Shown: positions 57,118 to 64,000 of the stretch, in pieces | Layout: each line of letters opens with the position of its first letter | How positions within the stretch are numbered: the first letter of the stretch is position 1 | Source: Lichina pygmaea | Lineage: Eukaryota; Ascomycota; Lichinomycetes; Lichinales; Lichinaceae | DNA: 64,000 bases | Direction: 5' to 3' | NCBI GenBank assembly: GCA_963422465.1 | Contig: OY730171.1 | Span: 806,001 to 870,000 of the forward strand | Translations under genes and position numbers: made by a program | Notes under the pieces: generated by a model | Databases searched by the model: none | Told to the model about the DNA's origin: nothing | Seen by the model: only the letters and a program-made list of their open reading frames with translations

Positions 57118-58940
57118 TCACTTTCTCACCCGCCGGGCGTGCTTGACCAAATTCTCGATGACGCCCTCAAAGGCCTTCTTGTCGCCCAGGGCGTCGTCTC
57201 GCCGGCCGAGCCAGAAGTTCAACGCCTCCCGCGACTGCGTAGTCAACGTCTCGAGCTGCTGCACGTGCTCTCGTAGTTCCTCGTCCGTGAGGTTGTTCAA
57301 GGCGGCCTCGGTGGCGCCGCTGACCCGTGTCGCGGCGGCCAGGTCGAAGCTCGGAGCGAGGGACGATCCTTTGGACCTGGCGCCGCCCGTCGTGCGCTGG
57401 GCCGAGCCGGACGGTTGTCCCTGACTTCGACCGTCTCCGGCCTGTTGACCGGCGGCCGTGCCGGTGGCGGACTCGGGCCGACGGTCCGGCGCGTGAGGGG
57501 AAGGTAGGACGAGCTTCTTCTGTTTCGACGACGGGAGGATCTCGTCGAGGTCGACGGGCACGCCCAGGGACACCAGGAAGAGTCGTCGAGTGCGTGACCT
57601 GACCCAGTTCGGTGGTGGCAGCGGCGGCGCCGTCACCAATTGGGTCCAAAGTGACAAGCTATGGGAGAGAGAGAGGGCATTGGCTCCGTTCGACACCCCA
57701 TGTGACGAGGGTGCTCATACCTTCTTTCGGTGACGAAGAGTGAATCGTCCGCGGTGGCGGCGGGTCGTACGGGCGGCTTGGTCTCGACCCTGGCGGGAAA
57801 CATCTCATCCATGACCAGTCGAGTCGCGTCAAAGACCGCGTCAGGGCTATCTAGAGCATCGGAATCCAGTGGCGGCTATGCATACGACTTCCGTAAGAAC
57901 GTATTGGCTGAACCAGGATCGTGTCGGAGGCGCCCCGTAGACGGCAGGAGAGTGGAACGTGCATGGCATTTCGAATAGATATCTGGACGCACTTACAACA
58001 ACGGAAACTGCAGAAGATAAGGTAGAGGAAGTAGAAACGGTCTGCTCAACATGAGGTGCGTCGGTCGCCGTGAAGCCATCGTCAAAGTCTCCAAAGTCGT
58101 CATCATCATGCCCTCCTTCCTCGACATCACCAAGATCGGCTCCCGAACCCTTGGCGTGGTCCGAGCCGTCTTGCTCGCCATCTTGTCCCTCGTCTGCTCT
58201 CTGCTCGTCTCCCCATACGTTGTCGTCGCCCCACTCGGCAGCTGCGTTGATCGTGGGCGGATGCGTCCATGTGCCTTCCGATGCTGCTGAGGGGCACCAT
58301 TACCGCTATGTTTCACTCGGCGCTGTCGATGCCAGAGATGTCGGTGATCCTCATTCGCCAACTGCCACGCATTGGGGGGGAAAGGGCGCGGCAGGGTGAA
58401 GATGCTGCGTAGAGCGCTTACGTACCTGGAGCCTTGTCCTCCTCCACCACATCCGGCTCGGCATCTTGCTTGTGTTTCCCATGCGCCTTCGTCCCCGGCA
58501 CGTCGGCAGGGGCTGGCGAGTGGTCGGCCTTGGTCAGCTTCGTGATGGGCACCGGAACGTTCTCAGATGCGCTGTCGCTGGAGGCTCTTGTCGCCCCTGC
58601 CTCATCGTCTCTCGCCATGACCACGTCGGGCTCCGCATCCGCCTGTCGAATGTTGTACGCCACAGTACCCGGCACCTCGCCGTAGCTCGGCGTGAAGGGA
58701 TCAACTTTCTCGACCACTGTGAGAGGAATCTCTGGCGCACCCGATCGGCCTCCAGACGGAGCATCTTTGCTGGTTGAGGGAAACTCCGAATCGAAGCCGT
58801 ATCGTCCGCCATGATGATGCCCGCCCTCCGAGGCATCGGAGAAGTGATCGTCTTCGTTCTCGGAAGAGTCTTGCCAGCATCAGCGTTGCCGTCAGTCATA
58901 GCACTGGTGGTCTCTTGATTGTGTCACCGACCAAGCTCAT
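57118..58940 (-). CDS. Aftiphilin/Laa2-like acidic protein, candidate AP-1/clathrin accessory (479 aa)
   Basis: Five exons on the minus strand: 58928-58940 (13 nt), 58426-58869, 57997-58283, 57721-57875 and 57118-57658, total 1440 nt. The N-terminus MSLVDSSENEDDHFSDASEG and the following 150 residues are acidic and disordered, with PxDVxxEDxAP-like repeats. Around residues 169-222 are EWGDDNVWGDE and DDDDFGDFDDG, Trp/Phe-Gly-Asp motifs of the kind that bind adaptor ear domains in aftiphilin and yeast Laa2. The C-terminal half looks folded: SPDAVFDATRLVMDEMF, LSLWTQLVTAPPLPPPNWVR, TRRLFLVSLGVPVDLDEILP, and a coiled helix NLTDEELREHVQQLETL to HARRVRK. The family link rests on motif type and layout, not on alignment, so trafficking is inferred. 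The 13-nt first exon is the weakest part of the model. Confidence 0.7.
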
Positions 58941-59526
58941 GGGCTCCTGGATCCTCCGCCGTCTCTTTCGGGGGCTGTAGCTCCGCAGATGACTTTTTTG
59001 AACGTGGAATATGAGACGTAGAATCTGGCATGATCGTTGATTGCGATGAGTCCGAGCTCCAGCTTCTTGCTGCTATGGGTTACTACCTGTTGGAGAAGAT
59101 TGGATGGGTTGGCAGAGTTGGGGAGTGTCGATCTTACGCATGAGGTTGGCCCCAGAAACCCGAGCGAACTGGAGCGGGCGATACTCGACGTCATACTCTA
59201 GGATAACCTTTGTACTGCCCCAAGTTCTTTACAAAAGTAACGAGGTTATGTACTGTATGTACCCGCTGCACCACTGTGCTAAGACATTCCTATGGCCCCC
59301 TACATGCCCCCCTAGTATGTGTGCCTTGGCTAGGATGCCGTGAATGCCTCAGGCTACAACAATCGTGCTATATACGGGAGTACCTCGTAGGTATGGACGT
59401 TCCGTACGTTTTACTTGTAGGCGACTCTTATAATGTTAGTGCGTGACTTTTTTCAAGCCGCATTGTAGGCTGCAGTAAGCAAAAGTCTTTCGTCACATGT
59501 GTGCAATAGCCTCTTCACCAAATATT
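58941..59526. other. Intergenic before the transposon nest
   Basis: An 85-codon minus frame (59194-58937) with a possible intron (GTAAGA to CAACAG) lies just upstream of the 57118-58940 gene. It could be an untranslated or missed first exon but has no recognisable motif. Confidence 0.35.
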
Positions 59527-60410
59527 AGATTGATTGATTGATTGATTGAATTCCTACGCTGTTCTAGCGCTAGTGTATCTAGGCTATGCCGGGTCAGCTA
59601 TAGAATTAGGCTAGGAAAACTCCAAAGAGTGAAAAACCTCTCCCTGCAGCACCTAAGGCAGTGCTATCCTATCAAGTAATCTGTGGAACATGGGGGGGTG
59701 GGGGGGGGGGGGGGGGGGGTGACTGGCTAGTAGCCAGTCTCCAGCTGCTCCTGAGCCCAGGAGAACTGGGGAAGGACACCGTGGTGTAGGATCCACAAGG
59801 TGAGGGTGGTGGTGGGCCGCAGGCACGATATCATCACCTGATAGTCAGTAGTAGCAGCTGCAGTGTATAAGCTGCAGTGTATACAGTAAGCTGCAGTGTA
59901 CTTGCTGCAGCTGTGGGCAGTCTAGGATGACATGCTTGGCTGTCTCCCACTGTGCCCCACAGCTGCAGGCAGGTGTCGGAAAGCCAGGGACTTGACACTT
60001 GCAAAGAAAGGCAGCTAGCCCGACCTTACCTGTACGTATCTGTGTTAAGATACTGCTCTGCACTTTGGAGAGACTGGCTTGAAGCTGGAGAGTCACCTGG
60101 TATAGCATCTTATCCAGCTTCCAATTATCACCACCTCCAGGGTCTGGGTTGAGCAGTTGCACTTGTGGTTGGGCCCTCTTGTGGAGCTTGTGCCATTGTT
60201 CCCAGCACTATTGTTCTGCCAGCAGACAGGCTTGCCAAACTGTCTGTGGGGGAGTGCCCAGGGGTGGGGTGGCTGCAGGGTGGCTGTCGGCCCATGGGGG
60301 CAGGCTGATGCAGCCCTTGGTGGACTCCAGTGCCTGCTGGGGCCAGAGAATTGATTTGGCCCAGTGGTGTCATGCTTGACCAGGTGAGATGTAGGCTTGA
60401 TGGTGTTGGC
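59527..60410 (-). mobile_element. LINE (Tad1-like) copy 4, 3' part, minus strand
   Basis: Starts with a GATT tail (the AATC tail read backwards) at 59527 and continues backwards through the shared 3' untranslated end, a 20-base G run (59700-59719), the zinc motif CSCGAQWETAKHVILDCP, and the PGGGDNWKLDKMLYQ region. It is cut at 60410 by an LTR. CpG sites present in copy 3 are mostly CA or TG here. The rest of this copy upstream in ORF2 reappears at 60966. Confidence 0.88.
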
Positions 60411-60965
60411 TGTTGCGGTCCGTACCGTACCGTCCTATCCGAGTATAGGATTAGGGCGAGATGTGGAAGGCGGGTTGGTTCTCGCAGGAGAGGAGTGTCA
60501 AGGAGCGTGAAGGGGTTTGGTGGAACGTGGTGGTGATGACACCTGATCAGTGGCTTTGTACAAGATTGTATTGAAGTAGATCTAGTTGTCTGGATCACAA
60601 CATGAGTTGAAGACAATCATTCTATAAGGGAACTATCGCCGGACTATATAGTGCTGGTCTGTCGAGACAATCAAGATTGTCTTGACAGTCTTGACGTCAA
60701 GACTGGTGAGATTGTCTCGACAGTCTTGCCATGTCATGCACGCTGCATCAAGACAGGTGAGATTGTCTTGATGCTTCATGCATCCTGCATCGAGACTGGT
60801 GAGATTGTCTTGATGCTTCATACATGCTGCGTCGAGCCACCTGTGTTTGTCTCAACAGTCACGTGACTCCCTGTTGGTTGGTCACTTGACTCCACGGTAG
60901 TCTCTTTCCTGGCCCAAGGCCTGATGCCTATAAATGAGTGGCTTCCCTTTCCAGGGATCGTAACA
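60411..60965. mobile_element. Solo LTR, family A (fossil)
   Basis: A 555-bp unit with ends TGTTGCG and CGTAACA (short inverted ends TGTT/AACA) and a TATA-like CTATAAATG near its end, as in LTRs. The inner half contains tandem GTGAGATTGTCTTGA-type units. It lies within LINE copy 4. No internal region is present, so it is an LTR remnant, clearly decayed. Confidence 0.65.
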
Positions 60966-61068
60966 CTGTGGTGTACATGCTCAAGGACCTGGCAGTTGCT
61001 CTCTGTGCTGCTGCCAACAACTAGAATGTTAACATCATCCACAAAGCTGATGGCTGACACCTTTCCAG
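60966..61068 (-). mobile_element. LINE copy 4, reverse transcriptase island, minus strand
   Basis: Minus-strand reading gives SFVDDVNILVVGSSTESNCQ, the catalytic FVDD block of the LINE reverse transcriptase, followed by VLEHVHH. It is flanked on both sides by LTRs of family A. About 0.6 kb of LINE sequence that should lie between this piece and the one ending at 60410 is missing. Confidence 0.85.
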
Positions 61069-61533
61069 TGTTGCGGTCTGTACCATGCTGTCCTAACCGA
61101 GTATAGGATTAAGGGTGAGATGCGGAAGGCAGGTTGGTTCTCGCAGGAGAGAAGTGTCAAGGAGCGCGAAGGGGTTTGGTGGAACGTGGTGGTGGTGACA
61201 CCTGATCAATGGCTTCGTACAAAAGGATTGTATTGAAGTAGATCTAGTTGTCTGGATCACAACATGAGTTGAAGACAATTGTTCCATAAGGGAACTATCG
61301 CCAGACTATATAGTGCTGGCCTGTCAAGACAATCAAGATTGTCTCAACAGTCTCAACGTCAAGACAGGTGAGATTGTCTTGACAGTCATGCACGCTGTGT
61401 CAAGACAGGTGAGATTGTCTCGACAGTCCCACCATGTTATGCACCCTGTGTCGAGACTGGTGAGATTGTCTTGACACGTCATGCATACTGTGTCAAGACA
61501 GGTAAGATTATCTTGATGCTTCCTGCACCCTGC
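61069..61533. mobile_element. LTR, family A, second copy, partial (fossil)
   Basis: Begins TGTTGCGG and follows the family A LTR at 60411 closely for about 260 bp, then through the same tandem GTGAGATTGTCTTGA region with a different number of units. It stops at 61533 where a Gypsy-type LTR begins, so this copy was hit by a later insertion. The two copies are clearly diverged, so neither is recent. Confidence 0.65.
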
Positions 61534-61608
61534 TGTTAAGGCCTAGGCCGGAACAGCCCAGGTAAGCGAGGGAGGAGTGTTAGTCATACAGAACAACATC
61601 CGACTGAT

Positions 61609-61713
61609 CCGGTGGACGAGCAAGAGCTAAGCGAGGAGCTCGTCCGGTGGACGAGCAGGAGCTAAGCGAGGAGCTCGTCCGGTGGACGAGCAGGAGCTAA
61701 GCGAGGAGCTCGT
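61609..61713. repeat. Three 35-bp tandem units in the Gypsy LTR
   Basis: Three nearly identical 35-bp units starting CCGGTGGACGAGCA and ending GAGGAGCTCGT, inside the upstream (U3) part of the LTR. The related LTR at 63031 has a shorter, diverged version. Confidence 0.93.
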
Positions 61714-61998
61714 CCACGCAAAAGGATGATACCCCTCGAGGAGACCCCCCCCCTTGGGGCATCTGTATAAAGACTCCCCAAAGAGCCCGGAGGGATTAGC
61801 TCTCTAGGCTGAACAAACAATACAAACCCATCGTACTGAGACAATAGCACAGGAGAGTTACCCCACCTGTCTATTCCTCTACCGAGTCCCTGTCTAGAAT
61901 CCACCCTACGAAGCAACAGACCGTACTGGTTTCTGTGTGAACCCGGCCCGGCCTTTAACAGTTTCAGCCTCACACACATAGGACACTGACTTGATACG

Positions 61999-62982
61999 AT
62001 GGTGGATCCACGAAGCCCTACCCCTTCTCAGGCAGCCCAAGCCCAGGCTGCTCAGGCAGCTCAGGCCCAGGCTGTCCAGGCGGCACCTATTGTTAACCTA
62101 CCCCCGAAGCCCTTGAAGGTAGGTGCCCTGAAGAGGTACGATGGATCCAGGGGAGGACTGGAGTTGTTCTTCTCACAGCTGGAGCTCTACTATAGGTTCA
62201 ACACAGCCCAGTTCCTGACAGACCAGGAGAAGGTGCTGTTTGCAGCCTCCTACCTGGAAGGACCAGCCTTCGCTTGGTTCAACATCTACTTAAGGGATTA
62301 CCTAGACAATCAGGCAGATCCCAAGGAGCAAGAAGACAATACCCGACAGGTCATGGGAAGCTTGAAAACCTTTAAGACAGCTATGAGAAAGACGTTTGGG
62401 ATCCTTGACAAGGAAAGGGATGCGGAACGAAAGCTCCAAGCACTGCGGCAAACTGGATCAGCATCGGAATTTGCGGCGAAGTTCCAACAACTAGCAGTGA
62501 GGACCCAGTGGGGGGACAGTGCACTAACAGCACTATTCTACCAAGGCCTCAAGGAACAAGTCAAGGATGACATCGCGCGAGGAGACTGACCAACCGAGCT
62601 CTACAAAATGATTGAGACTGCAGCTCGCATCAACGACCGACAGTTCGAGAGAGAGCTTGAGAAGCGAGGCAAGCAGACGAAACCATGGGTGAAGAAAAAG
62701 CCAACACCTGCCAAAGATAACTACGGCTTGGTACCCATGGAAATCGATGCGGCAGAACCACGAAAGAAGGAGACACAGAAGTGTTACAACTGTCAGAAAG
62801 TGGGCCATCTTGCGGTGAACTGCAGGAGCAAGAAGAAGAACAAGAAGGGCAAAGGGAAGCAGTTGAACGCCACGAGCGCCTGGAAAGGCAGGGAGACGGA
62901 GGAGCCCCAGAGAGCCCCCCAAGGCACACTGCCCCACAATCACCCTGAGGTGGCACTCCTCAGAGAGGAGGACGACCTCTGA
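61999..62982 (+). pseudogene. Gypsy-type gag region (fossil)
   Basis: Encodes a Gag-like protein: an Ala/Gln-rich N-terminus, a retrotransposon capsid region with LEGPAFAWFN (the typical helix of Ty3-like Gag), and a nucleocapsid CCHC zinc knuckle near the end followed by a Lys-rich tail. It is broken, with about one break visible by eye. Age cannot be measured without its partner LTR. Confidence 0.8.
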
Positions 62983-63030
62983 CAACACGCCGAAAAACTT
63001 GAGAACATGCTCCAAGAAACCTTGGACTGC

Positions 63031-64000
63031 TGTTAAAGGCCAGTCCATGTTCACACAGAATGTGGGTGGTCCTGTCTTCGACCGAGGAGGGCAGGGACTC
63101 AATAGATAAATAGCAAGTGGGGTAACTCTCTTGCTATTGTCGCTCGTGATGTGTGTTCAGCCTGGAGAGCTATTCTCTCCGGCTATCTGGGTTCTTATAT
63201 ACAGGAGCCTGAGGGGGGGGAGTCCTCCCGAGGGGTATCAGCTTTCTGCGTGGACGAGCTGGACAAGCTGGTTACACATCGTCCACCTCGTCCACCGGGT
63301 CAGGTGAACATTGTTCTGTGTACCTCTGTACACTCGCTTCAGTCGGCTCAGCTGTTCCGGCCTGGGCCTTAACACCATCCCCTCCCTCCAAAGGTTCTGT
63401 CCCCAGATCCTCTCACTTCTCTTACCATGACCCAGACATCTTGTGTTAATCGTCGTGGAGTCCTCAGTTCTTGTGTTGGCAAGATGGGCAAGGTATCCAA
63501 AGTTTCATGCAGCGCATGTTGTCATGACTGTGCCAAGTGTGTCGTCAGTTCAGAGTCCACATTTTGCGGTCGGTGCCTTGAGAAAGGTTGCTGTTGCGAT
63601 CTCCATCTCGCGGAGTCGGAGTGGGAGAAGATGGAGCTTGAGCGCACTCAGCTTGAGGCTTAACTGAAGGAGATCAAGGAGCAGGAGTCTGTTCTCCTTC
63701 CTCGCAAACTTTGTCTCCGTCGTCAGTTGGGTGTGTTGTCCAAGAAGGAGGGTGAGGCCATCAAGCGTGAGCTTGCTGCGATCGAGGATCAGGAGGATCT
63801 CGAGCAGGAGGCTACGCGTGTGGAGTCCCCACCACCTTTGGAAGACTTCTTCTCTTCGGAGGCTTTGGCTTCTCTCGAGCCTTTGTCTCCATCGATCCTG
63901 GCTTCTGCGGGTTTTGTCGGTGGAAACTCCGCAGTTTCTCGTTCGTCGCAGGGCTGAAGTTCTCGGTGGGTTCCCACAAGTTCTCCTCATTATCATACCC
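63031..64000 (-). mobile_element. Second Gypsy-type LTR element, opposite orientation, 3' end (fossil, runs off window)
   Basis: An LTR at 63031-63374, read on the minus strand, matches the plus-strand Gypsy LTR in its first 25 bases, its TATA region and its last part, with clear divergence elsewhere. Next to it at 63375-63395 is a purine-rich stretch on the minus strand, as expected of a polypurine tract just before a 3' LTR. So this is the 3' end of a related element inserted head-on into the gag-bearing one; the rest lies beyond the window. Confidence 0.75.
63427..63957 (+). pseudogene. Antisense reading frame inside the second Gypsy-type element (fossil)
   Basis: On the strand opposite to the element, just inside its 3' LTR, lies a coding-like region. 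It has a Cys-rich N-terminal part with paired cysteines (CSACCHDCAKCV, FCGRCLEKGCCCD), then a Glu/Lys/Leu-rich coiled-coil-like stretch and a Ser/Pro-rich end. I recall similar Cys-cluster plus coiled-coil proteins annotated many times over in ascomycete genomes, consistent with a repeated-element origin. It is broken, with about one break. Function unknown. Confidence 0.55.

Larger units (their letters stand above)
61534..63030 (+). mobile_element. Gypsy-type (Ty3-like) LTR retrotransposon, 5' part (fossil)
   Basis: Family Ty3/Gypsy by the form of its Gag. Parts seen: 5' LTR 61534-61960 (TGTTAAGG to CTTTAACA, TATAAAG near 61767), a short leader, and a gag region 61999-62982. No protease, reverse transcriptase or integrase is present before the element is cut at 63030 by another element. 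It is broken and lacks most of its length. It is inserted in an LTR of family A. Confidence 0.82.

Noticed and set aside
1-64000. 5S or other rRNA genes, secondary-metabolite cluster
   Set aside because: I looked for 5S-type sequence and for polyketide or peptide synthetase, P450 and transporter motifs and saw none.

Overview
The window looks like nuclear DNA of a filamentous ascomycete (Pezizomycotina, probably Sordariomycetes/Hypocreales). Genes carry short GT-AG introns with CTAAC/CTGAC branch sites. The recognisable proteins are fungal: a group III HAMP-repeat histidine kinase, a Flo8/SomA LisH protein, Dmc1, and several conserved fungus-only families. Exons were placed by hand from splice signals. 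For every multi-exon model given here the summed coding length is a multiple of three.

Left part (1-9500): four plus-strand genes, namely a seven-zinc-knuckle CNBP/Gis2 protein (454-1885), the meiotic recombinase Dmc1 in 18 exons (2828-5019), the ribosome-assembly factor Rrp7 (5326-6363), and an 862-residue protein I do not recognise (6898-9486). Next comes a repeat-rich stretch with LINE pieces (10447-13600) and about 3 kb of non-coding DNA. After it lie a three-RRM Nam8/Csx1 protein (16607-19248), a 606-residue fungal protein with an AT-hook (20576-22633), a 723-bp MITE-like inverted-repeat element (24466-25188) and a double-stranded-RNA-binding protein (25980-27000).

Middle (27-46 kb): a 5'-truncated LINE with a clear 14-bp target duplication (27138-29416), the glutamine-rich Flo8/SomA-type regulator on the minus strand (30983-34317), TRAPP subunit Bet3 (minus) divergent from the U5 snRNP WD40 protein (plus), a tRNA-like sequence with an insert (41307-41486), and a conserved fungal two-membrane-segment protein (45357-46705).

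Right part (49.8-64 kb): the Nik1/Os-1 histidine kinase (minus), a third LINE copy, a minus-strand protein with aftiphilin/Laa2-like acidic motifs (57118-58940), then a transposon nest. In the nest a minus-strand LINE holds LTRs of one family, and one of those LTRs is hit by a Gypsy-type element whose internal part is cut by a second, oppositely oriented Gypsy-type element that runs off the window. LTR elements are treated as fossils.

The genes do not form a pathway; they are mostly housekeeping genes. The unusual points are extreme intron density and microexons in Dmc1, a GC-AG intron, several LINE copies with readable target duplications and uneven CpG loss, long poly-C/G runs outside coding sequence, and an antisense reading frame inside a Gypsy element.
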